A stretch of 19,002 nt of DNA from Rikenellaceae bacterium. Lineage in GTDB: Bacteria > Bacteroidota > Bacteroidia > Bacteroidales > Rikenellaceae. Shown piece after piece: positions 6,532 to 16,808 of the stretch (its first letter is position 1; the number at the start of each line of letters is the position of its first letter). The stretch is taken from assembly GCA_021203585.1 (NCBI GenBank), contig JAJQAW010000404.1:1-19002 (forward strand), given 5' to 3'. The translations under genes and the position numbers were made by a program. The notes under the pieces were generated by a model. It was not told the origin of the DNA, did not search any database, and saw only the letters and a program-made list of their open reading frames with translations.

Positions 6532-7503
6532 ATGAATGGTTCTCCTTCCGGCCGGCAAGGTCGCCGGCCGCACCGTCATTCGCACACGCATGCGCATAGT
6601 GCGGAAAAACAGGGTAAAAAGTTGCTATGGGTCACCGTGATCAATGTCGGTATCTTGGTACTGGAAATTCTGGGCGGATGGTTGTCCAACAGCCTGGCGC
6701 TGCTTTTCGACGCGGTTCACAAGTTGGAGGATAGTTTTTCGCTCGTGGTCGCTTTCCTGGCTAACCGGCTGGGAAACAAACAGGCCGATTTTCGGAAAAC
6801 ATTCGGTTACAAGCGGGTTGAAATTTTGGCGGCTTTGTTCAATGCCCTGCTGTTGGTCGGTATTTGTGTTTTCTTAGTTGTCGAGGCCTATGAACGGTTT
6901 TTGAATCCGGAACCGATTCGGGGAGGCCTTATGTTAATCGTGACCTTGATCGGACTGATTGCCGACTGGGTTTGCGTGCTCATGCTGCAGCGCAATAAAA
7001 ATAAGAACATCAACGTCAAGGCCGCCTACCTCCATTTACTGGGTGATACCCTCTCTTCGGTCGCCGTAATCGCGGGCGGAATAACCATCCTGCTTTGGGG
7101 AATCGAATGGGTCGATCCGGTGGTTACCGTTTTGGTATGTCTGTATTTGATTTACCACACCTGGGGAGTGCTGAAAGAATCGGTGGATATACTCATGCAG
7201 GCCGCGCCTTCGGACCTGGACCCCCGGGAAATTCAGCAAAAACTGGAGGCGGTGCCGGAAGTATCCGACATTCATCATATCCACATTTGGCGGCTCACGG
7301 ACCGCAGGCTCTATTTCGAATGCCACGTCAATGTAAGCCGGAACATGGACATGATCCGGATGCAGGCCATCCGGCAAAAACTCGAAACGATCCTGCGCCG
7401 GGATTTCCACGTGGACCACACCACCCTGCAATTCGAATACCGCTGTTGCCAGAATCAGGGACTGATCGTCACTCCGGAAGAGCCCCGCAAGCCGGGAAAC
7501 TAA
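6532..7503 (+). CDS. Cation diffusion facilitator metal exporter (CzcD/ZitB type)
   Basis: An inner-membrane antiporter of the CDF family that exports Zn(II) or a related divalent metal (possibly Co, Cd or Fe) in exchange for protons. The 323-residue protein begins with a His-rich tail (HRHSHTHAH, residues 14-22), then six predicted transmembrane segments and a cytoplasmic domain from about residue 220 with HHIHIWRLTD. The two metal-site pairs are present: H63-x3-D67 in TM2, within DAVHKLED, and H168-x3-D172 in TM5, within HLLGDT. The C-terminal EYRCC is typical of the ZitB-like group. It is the only plus-strand gene and is divergent from feoAB, so iron and zinc homeostasis may be linked. It ends in TAA and converges on the porin gene. 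Confidence 0.93.
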   Translation: MNGSPSGRQGRRPHRHSHTHAHSAEKQGKKLLWVTVINVGILVLEILGGWLSNSLALLFDAVHKLEDSFSLVVAFLANRLGNKQADFRKTFGYKRVEILAALFNALLLVGICVFLVVEAYERFLNPEPIRGGLMLIVTLIGLIADWVCVLMLQRNKNKNINVKAAYLHLLGDTLSSVAVIAGGITILLWGIEWVDPVVTVLVCLYLIYHTWGVLKESVDILMQAAPSDLDPREIQQKLEAVPEVSDIHHIHIWRLTDRRLYFECHVNVSRNMDMIRMQAIRQKLETILRRDFHVDHTTLQFEYRCCQNQGLIVTPEEPRKPGN

Positions 7504-7526
7504 AAACGGGTCTTCGGAGCAGCAGC

Positions 7527-7568
7527 TGTCCCCTATGCCGACAAATGGGGTCGGAAAAGGCAGGGACA
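7527..7568. terminator. Possible bidirectional terminator stem between convergent genes
   Basis: Nested inverted repeats lie in the 106-base gap between the convergent CDF and porin genes: TGTCCC 7527-7532 with GGGACA 7563-7568, enclosing CCGAC with GTCGG (7550-7554). There is no T-run on either side, so it is not a canonical intrinsic terminator. Confidence 0.3.
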
Positions 7569-7609
7569 CTCGGTCCGTTGCCTTCCGGATAGAGTTCGGT
7601 CCGCAGGGT

Positions 7610-8698
7610 TCACTTGACCTTGAACAGCCAGCGCAGACCCACTAGAATGGTATGGGTATCCACGGAATCCAGACTGGAAAAGCGGTTTTTAAAGTCGGTT
7701 TGGCTGTAGCTATATACCAAGTGAAACCGGAGGTCTTTGAGTACTTCTTGCCGGAAAGGATAAAATTCCACAGCCCCCTGCACCCCCCAACTTTCGTACG
7801 CCGTCCGGTCGCACCACTGGTCGTAGCGTTGATTCCAAGTGGCTTTCAGCGAGGGATGCCACCGGTCGGCTGCGTACTTGAGATTCAGGGCGGCCGATTG
7901 ATCCTGTACATACCTGTTTTCATCCGGCAACCCGACCAGGGAAGAATAATCGATCATCCGGTTGCCCAAGTAATAATCCAATTCGGCGGTGAACGAACTG
8001 ACGTTCACCTGGGTTCCGAGCGTCAGCCACTGGTAAAATCGATGGGCCGAATGCTGGAACGCACTGTAAGCCCATCGGGTTTTCAGTGCGCCGCCGATCA
8101 GACTGCCCTCCCACAGTACCGTTCCGGCCATCGCTTTATCCCGGCGGCGCTCGTCGGCAAATTGCGGCGAACCGGCATTGACCAGTTGCAGATGGATCGT
8201 CTGACCCTCGACTCGATAAGCGGCATCCAACCCGATCTGGTAACCGTCGAAATCGTCGTTGACCATTGTGCTGAGATAAACGTCTGCGGGGTTATAATCG
8301 AATTCATAAGTTCCCAACTGCACGGATTGTTTGCCGGCGGTCAGCGTCCAGCGGGACCCCAGGTCGAAAGCAATCCACGCATGGTCCGTAGCTCCGCCCA
8401 GATTATCCCGCTCCGAAGGGGTTTGAGAACGGTTCAACCGGTGACGCACCCGGTAACGGATGCCGGGATAGATTTCCCCCACGAACCAAATTTTCAGGGT
8501 TTGCCCATTGAAGGAAAAAAAATCCACATCTCCCCCGGTAATCCGGGTATCCAGATCGAACCGGGTATCGAGCATGATGTTTAACTTCTTCTCGTTCCAG
8601 ATCAGTTTTTTCAGTAAGTCCTGGCTTTCGCGGTGTTGACAAAACAATCCGCAAGCCATCCATAGAGCGCAAAGCGTCAGGGAAATTTTTTTGGTCAT
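7610..8698 (-). CDS. OprO/OprP-like outer-membrane porin
   Basis: A 362-residue predicted beta-barrel. The N-terminus MTKKISLTLCALWMACGLFC is a signal peptide. The mature chain shows alternating polar/aromatic strands, a LTAGKQSVQLGTYEFDYNP segment like the phosphate-selective porin O/P family, and a last strand ending in VGLRWLFKVK. The role is diffusion of small, probably anionic solutes through the outer membrane; the substrate cannot be read directly. It lies 113 bases downstream of ansB on the same strand with no strong terminator between, so it is probably the last gene of the aspT-aspD-ansB unit. That suggests, by inference only, entry of asparagine or aspartate. It ends in TGA. Confidence 0.8.
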   Translation of the reverse strand: MTKKISLTLCALWMACGLFCQHRESQDLLKKLIWNEKKLNIMLDTRFDLDTRITGGDVDFFSFNGQTLKIWFVGEIYPGIRYRVRHRLNRSQTPSERDNLGGATDHAWIAFDLGSRWTLTAGKQSVQLGTYEFDYNPADVYLSTMVNDDFDGYQIGLDAAYRVEGQTIHLQLVNAGSPQFADERRRDKAMAGTVLWEGSLIGGALKTRWAYSAFQHSAHRFYQWLTLGTQVNVSSFTAELDYYLGNRMIDYSSLVGLPDENRYVQDQSAALNLKYAADRWHPSLKATWNQRYDQWCDRTAYESWGVQGAVEFYPFRQEVLKDLRFHLVYSYSQTDFKNRFSSLDSVDTHTILVGLRWLFKVK

Positions 8699-8722
8699 GG
8701 GTTTTCTGGAATATCGGAAACA

Positions 8723-8763
8723 GTCCGGGCGGTAGTCTGAAAAGAGAGGCCCCGGAGCCGGAC
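8723..8763. repeat. Inverted repeat between ansB and porin genes
   Basis: GTCCGG (8723-8728) pairs with CCGGAC (8758-8763) across a 29-base loop, in the 113-base gap between the two genes. No T-run follows. It might be an mRNA processing or stability stem separating the porin message. Confidence 0.25.
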
Positions 8764-8811
8764 GACAGAGACTAATTTCCCGATTTCTTTTACATTTTTA
8801 TTTCGGTAAAA

Positions 8812-9879
<1,068 letters not shown>

Positions 9880-9887
9880 TTAGTTTT

Positions 9888-11537
9888 TTATTGCTTCTCG
9901 GAAGCTTGCCAGGCTTCCACATATTCGTTCAGGGTGGCCGACAACGTTTTACCGATGATCGTATAGGCCTCATCCTCCAGATTGGCCAGCGAAACCCGCA
10001 CCGACCACTCCGGTCCGGCAAAATCGCCCCCGTTGAGCAACACCACGTGACACTTTTCGGCCAGCCGAAAGACTACGTCCACCGGTTCGAAATTCTTTTT
10101 CATCCAGTCCATGAATTCCTGACCGTGGTTCTTTAAGGCCCACTCCTGGATATCGATTTCCAAATAATAGCCCGCCCGGTCGGGATCGGGAGTGACGGGC
10201 AGTTTTAGTCCCTGCCAAAGTAATTCATAGCGGTGATGAATCAAATCGATACAGGCTTTTTTATACTTATTTTCCCGATCCAGCAGCGCGAAGCCGGCAA
10301 ACAACAGCATTTGAATTTGCTGAGAAGTCGACAAACCGGCCGTATGGTTCAAAGCTACCTGACGGCTGTCCGCCACCAGGCGGTCGATAAATTTCAACCG
10401 GTCGGGACGGAGGGTCAGGCTTTCATAGAGCTTGGCCAACCGCTCCTTTTCAGCCTGCGGTACGGCCGAAAGCATGTCGTCATAAATGTTGTCCTGGTGC
10501 AAGGCGATCACTCCACACCGCCATCCCGTAGCGCCGAAGTATTTGGAAAAGGAATAGACGCAAATCGTATTGCGCGGCAAATCGCGCAACAGCGAGACAA
10601 ATCCCTCGACGAAGGTACCGTAGACGTCATCGGTCAGGATCATCAGGTTCGGATTGAGGTTTTTTACCACTTTTACCAGATATTTACGGCATTGCGGACA
10701 GATTTCCACCGAAGTCGGATTGCTCGGATTGATCACAAAAAAGGCCTTGATCGATTTATCCCCCAGTTTATCCAACTCGGATTCCGGATATTGGAAAGTA
10801 GCCTGCCCCTGTGCGTCTTTCTCCGAACCGGTAATATAGGTGACTTCGAACCCGTAGCGGTCCAGTTCTGGAATTTCCAAATAGGGGGTAAAGGTCGGTA
10901 TGCCCAGAGCGATGCGGTCTCCTTTTTTCAACAATCCGTTTTGCAGCAACGAGTCGAAAACGTAGCACATGGCCGCCGTTCCCCCTTCGGTGGCAAATAG
11001 ATCGTATCGTCCGCTGTGAGTGGTTTTACCCTGACACATTTCCTGAATCAAGTAATCGTGTACGATCCGCTCGGTGCACGCGAGCATTCGGTCCGGAGTC
11101 GGATATTGATCACCCAGGATGCCTTCGGCCAGTTCCAATGCCCATTCGTCCGGATCGAAACCGTGAGTCTGGAGTCCGTAGCGGTAAATACCTCCCAGTA
11201 AATCGATGCCCGGCAGGTCGGGATTTTCTTTTAAAAAAGCTTCGAAACGCTTCCCGATTCCCTTGCTGCCGGGAATACCGGCCAATCCTACCGGACGGTC
11301 CATGACTCGGCGGCATTCCTGCAGCCCGAATTGCCCGAGGGTAAAAAAGGCTTCCCGCGGCGGCACCGCAACCCAATTCGGGTTCCCCCGACCGACGTTC
11401 AACATGGTCCAACTCAAGCGCCTGTCCTCTTCTTCGGCCAGTTTGATCAAATTATCTTTCAATTCGAACGGACTGAGGTGCTCCAATTGCTATTCCCGTT
11501 TGCGGGATGTTTTTAATTTATCCATGGTATTTTGCAT
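9888..11537 (-). CDS. aspD: Aspartate 4-decarboxylase/aminotransferase AspD, TAG near the 5' end
   Basis: A PLP enzyme converting L-aspartate to L-alanine and CO2, with aspartate transaminase side activity. Motifs, numbered from the TTG at 11486, include LSPFELKD (4-11), GRGNPN (32-37), FATEGGTAAMCY (164-175), NPSNP (253-257), DDVYG (286-290) and SFSKYFGATGWR, where K315 binds PLP. From the TTG it is 532 residues, near the usual length. An ATG at 11537, behind an A-rich leader typical of Bacteroidota starts, opens the same frame: MQNTMDKLKTSRKRE, TAG (11490-11492), then QLEHLSPFELKD. The segment before LSPFELKD looks like the family N-terminus, so the TAG probably lies inside the ancestral gene. 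Translation may restart at the TTG three bases later. It sits between aspT and ansB and ends in TAA. Enzyme identity is strong; how it is now initiated is uncertain. Confidence 0.9.
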
Positions 11538-11668
11538 GCTGTTTTTTATTTTTTTGTTTTATTCCGGACCTGTTTCCCGGCGCGGTAAGTGATATTCCCC
11601 GCCGTTTTTCTTGGAAACGGACCTTCTGCTCCGCGTGCCGCAACGGATTTACGGAGGCCCTTTGCGAG

Positions 11669-11683
11669 GGGGCGATTCGCCCC
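11669..11683. repeat. Perfect GC-rich inverted repeat at the aspT end
   Basis: GGGGCGA and TCGCCCC flank one central base, directly after the aspT stop. There is no T-run, and the loop is too short to form without opening the stem. It may be an attenuator or 3' stem between aspT and aspD. I see no gene in the aspT-aspD gap (11538-11685). Confidence 0.3.
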
Positions 11684-11685
11684 GA

Positions 11686-13386
11686 TCATTGTAGGAGCAG
11701 CACGATCACCACTCCCCAAATGATGAGCAGGGTGTTGCCCACGGCGTAGGTGACCGTGTAAGAGAGTGCGGGAACTTTGCTTTGCAGATTGTCCTGAATG
11801 GCTCCGAGCGCCGCAGTAGTGGTCCGGGAACCCGCGCAGGCCCCCAAGGTAATGGCGGCGGGAAATTTAAACAAGTATTTACCGATCAGCAACCCCACGA
11901 GCATCGGGATCAGACTGACAAAAATACCGGCAATAAAGAGACTGATTCCGTTGGCTTTCAGTCCGGCGATGAAATCCGGGCCGGCGTTGATTCCGACCAC
12001 GGCAATAAAAATATTCAGCCCTAGGTTATTCATTAGCCACACCGACTGTTCCGGAATGGCGCCGAAAGTGGGCCGCAGCGAACGCAGCCAGCCGAAGATG
12101 ATCCCCATAATCAGAACCCCGCCGCTCGCACTGAGACTCAGCGGAATGTGGCCGGCCTTTACGGTCAGCGAACCGAGCAATCCGCCCAAAAATATTCCGG
12201 CACCCACGTAAAGCAGATCGGTGGCTTTGGTCGGGCGTTCGGCATATCCGGCATATTTGGCAAAACGATCCACGTCTACCTTTCGCCCCTCTATTTCGAT
12301 CACTTCCCCGCGCTGCAACTGCACATCCATCAACAGAGGAGTCTCCGCATTGCCCCGATTCACCTTCCGAACAATCACCCCGTGACGTTCTTTGCTGGTT
12401 TTAAGCACTCCGCGCGTACGGCCTTCCAACGCTTTATTGGCCACGATCACCCGAAGGGCCTCCACCCGGAAATCCAACAACTCCGTGTCCGCAACCTCCG
12501 TACCGATGCAATTTTCATCCTTCAGCAAGGAATCCACCGGTCCGTTGAGCACCATAATGTCGTTTTTACGGACCGGTTGATCCGGTGTCGGATCGGAAAT
12601 TATCTTCCCCTGCCGGTCCCGCAGCCGTTCGATATACACCGGCCAATCCCGTTGCACGAGCAAGGTTTCGATCTCTTCTACCGTACGTGGTCGGTCGAAA
12701 TAGACGCTGGTGGCTTTTAGGGTCCGGAAGGTGGTTCCGTCATAAGCCTCCTCCATAGCCGGATCGTCGTCCTGAATGGCGCCGCCCAGGGTCGCTTCGT
12801 AATCCCGGGTCTCTTTGATGATATCCTTGCTGAGAATTTTCGGGCCGATCGAAGCTAAAAACCACGCGGTTCCTGCCGTTCCGAAAATATAGGTCACGGC
12901 ATAGGCGACGGGAATTTCATTGATCATCTTCGTTTTCTCCGAAGCCTCGATCGAAAGTTGATTGATCGTATCGGTAGCCACCCCGATGACCGCAGATATG
13001 GTATTGGCGCCGGCCAGCAATCCGACCGTGTTCCCGATGTCGAAGCCCGCGAGCTTGGCCGCAATGTAGGAAACCAATAAACAGCACAAGCAAACGATCA
13101 CCGTAAATCCGATCTGCAGCAAACCGTCCTTTTTTAATCCTTTGACAAACTGGGGCCCCACACTGTATCCGACGGCAAACAGAAAAAGCAAAAAGAAAGT
13201 GGATTTGACGGTGGCCGGGATCGGAATATTGAGTTGTCCGATCAACACGCCCATCAACAGCACTCCGGTCACCGAACCGAGGGAAAACTTCCCGATTTTA
13301 ATTCGTCCCAGCGCGAATCCCAGGGCAAGGGTCAGAAAGATAGCCAGTTCGGGTGTGTCGTGTAAAATTTTATTGATCCATTCCAT
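11686..13386 (-). CDS. aspT: Aspartate:alanine exchanger family transporter (AspT/YidE/YbjL)
   Basis: An inner-membrane antiporter of the aspartate:alanine exchanger family, 566 residues, the normal length. The N-terminal membrane half (about 10-190) has FLFAVGYSVGPQFVKGL and GLLAGANTISAVIGVA. Two cytoplasmic TrkA-C/RCK-C-like domains follow (about 205-375). The C-terminal membrane half repeats the fold, with INAGPDFIAGL and the family motif ACAGSRTTTAALGAIQD. Uptake of aspartate against alanine is electrogenic and, with intracellular decarboxylation that consumes a proton, yields proton-motive force, as known for Tetragenococcus. The aspD neighbour 149 bases downstream supports aspartate/alanine as substrates; other family members have unknown substrates. 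The promoter should lie in 13387-13480, but I see no strong box. It ends in TGA. Confidence 0.88.
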   Translation of the reverse strand: MEWINKILHDTPELAIFLTLALGFALGRIKIGKFSLGSVTGVLLMGVLIGQLNIPIPATVKSTFFLLFLFAVGYSVGPQFVKGLKKDGLLQIGFTVIVCLCCLLVSYIAAKLAGFDIGNTVGLLAGANTISAVIGVATDTINQLSIEASEKTKMINEIPVAYAVTYIFGTAGTAWFLASIGPKILSKDIIKETRDYEATLGGAIQDDDPAMEEAYDGTTFRTLKATSVYFDRPRTVEEIETLLVQRDWPVYIERLRDRQGKIISDPTPDQPVRKNDIMVLNGPVDSLLKDENCIGTEVADTELLDFRVEALRVIVANKALEGRTRGVLKTSKERHGVIVRKVNRGNAETPLLMDVQLQRGEVIEIEGRKVDVDRFAKYAGYAERPTKATDLLYVGAGIFLGGLLGSLTVKAGHIPLSLSASGGVLIMGIIFGWLRSLRPTFGAIPEQSVWLMNNLGLNIFIAVVGINAGPDFIAGLKANGISLFIAGIFVSLIPMLVGLLIGKYLFKFPAAITLGACAGSRTTTAALGAIQDNLQSKVPALSYTVTYAVGNTLLIIWGVVIVLLLQ

Positions 13387-13482
13387 AACAAGGAATAGTG
13401 ATTTAATGAGTCTTGATCCCTTTCCGGAACAACATCTGTGCCGAAACGCCGCGCAAAGAAAGGGTCCGCGCCGGCGCCCCTC

Positions 13483-13514
13483 AAAAAAACGGGCGGATGA
13501 CCCTGCATCCGCCC
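13483..13514 (-). terminator. Intrinsic terminator after the RsmF-like gene
   Basis: On the minus strand a perfect nine-pair stem, GGGCGGATG with CATCCGCCC around a six-base loop, is followed after one G by seven T residues (13489-13483). It lies 29 bases past the TAG of the methyltransferase gene, so it confirms that this TAG is a real stop and separates that operon from aspT. Confidence 0.88.
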
Positions 13515-13543
13515 CGTAAGGGTATGAACACCGTGAAATACGG

Positions 13544-14908
13544 CTATACGTGCAAAATTCGCCAATCTTTGGGATAGAGGTTATTGGCCCGATGACCGAT
13601 CCGTTTGATCCAGCCCAAAGGAAGTCCCTGGAAGGTGACTAGATTAATCCCTTCGGTCAACCGTTGGGGATCGACCTCCTCCTTGCGCAGGAACCGCAAC
13701 GCCTCTTCCCGATCCAGCGAGGCCAGGGGTACAACCCGGTGGGAGACATCGTGGAATACGGCCAATGCGTGCTCCGGCTTCAGTTTTTTTCCCATAATCT
13801 GTCCCACTTCTACCCCGGAATAAAGGACCGTCAATACCTCCGCCAGGGCATTGACCAGTTCCCGATGCCGAGCGTAATAGCCGAAAATGCGCTGGCCGTT
13901 CAAGGCGGCAAAATGCATCAATCCGGATTGGTTGATCCACGGCGCAAGGATTTCGAATTGGGATTTACTCAGATCGGTCAATACGGCTTTGCGGACTTTC
14001 AGACGCGTTTCTTTTTTTACCTTCCCGACTTTTCGCAACACCGCGGCGAAGAACCCCTCTCCCCGGACCAGATGCGGGAAAAAACGGAACGTTTGGATGT
14101 CCTGGACCGCTCCGCGAACCAATCCCCACCCCGGATCGGTTTCGATCGATACCCCTTCGCAGTCAAAAGTTTCGGTCATCCAGCGGACGTTCTCCTCATT
14201 CTCCTGCGGATTATAGGTGCAGGTGCTGTAAACTAGGATGCCATCCTCTTTCAGTGCATCCCACGCATCGGCTAGAATCCGCTGCTGCCGGGAAGCGCAC
14301 AAATGAACATGATTCGGCGTCCACTCGTTTCGGCAATCCGGCGATTTGCGGAACATGCCTTCGCCCGAACAAGGTGCGTCTACGACCACCAAGTCAAAAA
14401 ATCCGCGCAAATGCTTACCGAAGCGTTCGGGGTCGTTGCTGGTGACTGCGACATTGCCCAGGCCCCATTTCTGCACGTTTTCGGACAGGATGTTGGCCCG
14501 GGTACGGATGACCTCGTTGGCCACCACCAGACTCTCCAATCCCGCTAAGACGGACAAATGAGTCGTCTTGCCGCCCGGAGCGGCACACAGATCCAGGATT
14601 TTCATCCGCCCCGGTTCCGGGAATAGCTGCGTAAACAGTTGCTCCAGAAACATCGAACTGGCCTCCTGAACGTAATAAGCTCCTCCGTGCAGCCTCGGAT
14701 CGGCCGTAAAGACCGGCCGGTCGGGAAGGTAAAATCCATAGCGGCTCCACGGAACGTTTTCACCTTCCGGTTTTTGGGTCACCTTATAGGGATTGAACCG
14801 AATCGATACCGGAGCGGGGGCATCCAGGCTGGCCAGCCATTGGCCCACTCCTTCCTCTGATAGCGTACCGGCGAGAATTTGAAGAAATTCCGGAGATAAA
14901 GTACTCAT
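13544..14908 (-). CDS. rsmF: NOL1/NOP2/Sun-family rRNA (cytosine-5) methyltransferase, RsmF-like
   Basis: A SAM-dependent m5C methyltransferase, most likely acting on 16S rRNA. At 454 residues it carries the SAM motif LDLCAAPGGKTTHL (106-119), and two conserved cysteines: C180 in DAPCSGEGMFRK and the catalytic C230 in YSTCTYNPQENEEN. The C-terminal part ends with a PUA/RNA-binding-like segment, GWIKRIGHRANNLYPKDWRI, typical of Bacteroidota homologues. The ATG at 14908 overlaps the TGA of the kinase gene by four bases (ATGA), so the two are coupled. It ends in TAG (13544-13546) before a strong terminator. The exact rRNA position modified cannot be read from the sequence, and the gene symbol is the nearest family name. 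Confidence 0.88.
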   Translation of the reverse strand: MSTLSPEFLQILAGTLSEEGVGQWLASLDAPAPVSIRFNPYKVTQKPEGENVPWSRYGFYLPDRPVFTADPRLHGGAYYVQEASSMFLEQLFTQLFPEPGRMKILDLCAAPGGKTTHLSVLAGLESLVVANEVIRTRANILSENVQKWGLGNVAVTSNDPERFGKHLRGFFDLVVVDAPCSGEGMFRKSPDCRNEWTPNHVHLCASRQQRILADAWDALKEDGILVYSTCTYNPQENEENVRWMTETFDCEGVSIETDPGWGLVRGAVQDIQTFRFFPHLVRGEGFFAAVLRKVGKVKKETRLKVRKAVLTDLSKSQFEILAPWINQSGLMHFAALNGQRIFGYYARHRELVNALAEVLTVLYSGVEVGQIMGKKLKPEHALAVFHDVSHRVVPLASLDREEALRFLRKEEVDPQRLTEGINLVTFQGLPLGWIKRIGHRANNLYPKDWRILHV

Positions 14909-15534
14909 TGATTATCGTTTTTTAACCGAAACTCTTGGATACGGCCGGCCACTTGGGCCACTATCCGCTCGCGGGAGTCGGCGCTGAGCACAAAATCTTC
15001 CTGATCCACATCCACCACCATCACTTCTCCCGGATAAAGTTTTTCGATCCAGTGATTGTACCGTTCGTTTAAACGTTGCAGGTAATCTTTGGAAATGGAC
15101 ATCTCGTAAGCCCTTCCCCGCCGCTGAATCTGGCTGATTAGCGTGGGTACGCTGGCCCGCAGATAGATCAACAAATCCGGTTTTTGAGCCAACCCGTTGG
15201 AAAGTTCGAAAATCTGCATATAGGTCTGAAAATCCTGGGTGGACATCAACCCGGATTCATGCAAGTTGGTCGCGAAAATATAAGCATCCTCGTAAACCGT
15301 GCGATCCTGAACGATGTCCTGATTACCGCGAATCATAGCCAACACTTGGTTGAGCCGCTTACCCAAAAAATAAATTTGAAGATTGAACGACCAGCGGTTC
15401 ATATCCTCGTAAAAATCCCCGATATAAGGGTTGTTGTCGTCCTCGTAGTTGGCCACAAAACCGAACTCCCGGGTCAGTATTTCCGTCAGCGAAGTTTTGC
15501 CGCTGCCGATATTGCCTGCAATCGCTATGTACAT
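14905..15534 (-). CDS. Deoxynucleoside kinase (dNK/dGK-dAK family)
   Basis: This cytoplasmic kinase phosphorylates deoxynucleosides to monophosphates for nucleotide salvage. It has 209 residues, the typical size. The P-loop is GNIGSGKT (7-14). NRWSFNLQIYFLGKR (46-60) and the QDRTVYEDAYIFA motif (76-88) match the substrate pocket of the dNK family, and QRRGRAYE (137-144) is the lid. The ATG at 15534 puts the P-loop at the usual place; the frame extends upstream to 15693 inside the glycosyltransferase gene, but that extension is not conserved in type. A 98-base gap separates it from the glycosyltransferase. It overlaps the RsmF-like gene by ATGA. Specificity (dG, dA, dC) is not determined here. 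Confidence 0.9.
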   Translation of the reverse strand: MYIAIAGNIGSGKTSLTEILTREFGFVANYEDDNNPYIGDFYEDMNRWSFNLQIYFLGKRLNQVLAMIRGNQDIVQDRTVYEDAYIFATNLHESGLMSTQDFQTYMQIFELSNGLAQKPDLLIYLRASVPTLISQIQRRGRAYEMSISKDYLQRLNERYNHWIEKLYPGEVMVVDVDQEDFVLSADSRERIVAQVAGRIQEFRLKNDNQ

Positions 15535-15632
15535 ATTTTCTCTGCTTGAAAAACAGGAACGGGCCCGGTCCGCGGGTGTATGGCCCCTTTCGGTAAACCG
15601 CATCTTCACCGCCGCCGAAGGCCGGTCGCTTT

Positions 15633-16784
15633 TTACTCTTTTTTTTCCACTAACTGATACAGCTCTTCGAATCGATCCACCATAGACGACCACGAAAACC
15701 GTTTTTTTTCCACCGCAATATTCCGGCGAAACTCTTCCGCCTTATTGTCCGAATAAAACTGTTCGACCGCCCGGGCGATGGCCTGCGGATCGGTTTCCAC
15801 TACATAACCTACCTTACCATGCGGCACGATTTCGGACAAACCCCCGACACGAGTGACAATCATCGGAACCTCGAAATGGTAAGCGACTTGAGTCACTCCG
15901 CTCTGGGTCGCGGTTTTGTAGGGCTGGATGACCAGATCGGAGGCTGAAAAATAATAACGGACCTCCTGGTCCGGAATAAATCGATCGATGATACAGACCG
16001 CCTCTTCCAATCCGTTCTGTCGGATGAGTGCCAGGTATTTTTCTTTATTCCTATAGTATTCTCCGGCCACCAGAAGCCGCCGGTCGCCTAACTCTCCCCG
16101 GTTTTTGAGCCATGCCCACGCCTCGAGCAGCAAATCCAATCCTTTGTAATCGCGTACGTAACCGAAAAAGAGTGAATAGCGCAGCTTCGGATGCAACTCC
16201 AGTTTCCGGCAGGCGGCCTCCCGGTCCAGTCTTTCCCCATAAACGTCGAACAACGGATGGGGAGCAAAAAGCGCGGGTTTGGTGGTGGTAAACTGCTCCA
16301 AATCGGATTTCACCTGATCGGACATGTAGATAAACCCGTCGACCCCGCCCACAAAATACCGGGTGAATAAGCGGTCGAAGAGCCGGTGTTCGTGCGGAAT
16401 GACATTATCCAGCAACGCCAATACACGGGTATGCCCGTTGCCCCGTGCGATCCGGCATAGGGTGCCGAAGCAGGGGGCCATTAACGGCAACCAATAACGG
16501 ATAATCAGCGCGTCCGGACACTCCTTCCGTATCCGACGCCCTACCCGCAGCCAATTCAACGGATTGACCGTATTGACACACCGCTCGATGGACAGATCGG
16601 TCGGCATCGGCGAGTCCGAATACTGGGTCTTTCCCGGGAAAAGAAACGAAGGATACTGCAACGAGAAGGTAAATATTTTCGACCGGATTCCCCGCCAATG
16701 GAAGAACCGGGCCAGCATTTCATTAAAAAAACTCAATCCTCCCCGGTAGGGATGAGCCGTACCGACAAAGATCGCGCTTTTCAT
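15633..16784 (-). CDS. Glycosyltransferase, GT4-like (GT-B fold)
   Basis: A predicted retaining glycosyltransferase for cell-surface polysaccharide or glycoconjugate synthesis, about 383 residues. The N-terminal Rossmann part begins MKSAIFVGTAHPYRGGLSFF, with a glycine-rich turn for the acceptor side. The C-terminal donor domain has SLFFGYVRDYKGLDLLLEAW and RLLVAGEYY, then a SDLVIQPYKTATQSGVTQVA region followed by VTRVGGLSEIV, close to the GT4 E-x7-E site. I favour the ATG at 16784, which gives the usual N-terminus; an in-frame ATG at 16805 adds seven residues and starts only three bases after the VOC stop. No polysaccharide cluster surrounds it. It ends in TAA. Donor and acceptor are unknown. 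Confidence 0.88.
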   Translation of the reverse strand: MKSAIFVGTAHPYRGGLSFFNEMLARFFHWRGIRSKIFTFSLQYPSFLFPGKTQYSDSPMPTDLSIERCVNTVNPLNWLRVGRRIRKECPDALIIRYWLPLMAPCFGTLCRIARGNGHTRVLALLDNVIPHEHRLFDRLFTRYFVGGVDGFIYMSDQVKSDLEQFTTTKPALFAPHPLFDVYGERLDREAACRKLELHPKLRYSLFFGYVRDYKGLDLLLEAWAWLKNRGELGDRRLLVAGEYYRNKEKYLALIRQNGLEEAVCIIDRFIPDQEVRYYFSASDLVIQPYKTATQSGVTQVAYHFEVPMIVTRVGGLSEIVPHGKVGYVVETDPQAIARAVEQFYSDNKAEEFRRNIAVEKKRFSWSSMVDRFEELYQLVEKKE

Positions 16785-16808
16785 CTTCGGTGTCTCCGGA
16801 GCCATACG

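Noticed and set aside
13483..13546. Genome-wide reassignment of TAG to an amino acid
   Set aside because: The RsmF-like gene ends in TAG at the family's natural C-terminus and a strong intrinsic terminator follows 29 bases later. The VOC gene also ends in TAG at a natural place, and so does the frame of the FeoB-associated gene. Readthrough limited to certain sites is not excluded.
14905..15693. A 262-residue version of the deoxynucleoside kinase starting at 15693
   Set aside because: The extra N-terminal codons overlap the glycosyltransferase gene and push the P-loop to an unusual place. The ATG at 15534 gives the normal family start.
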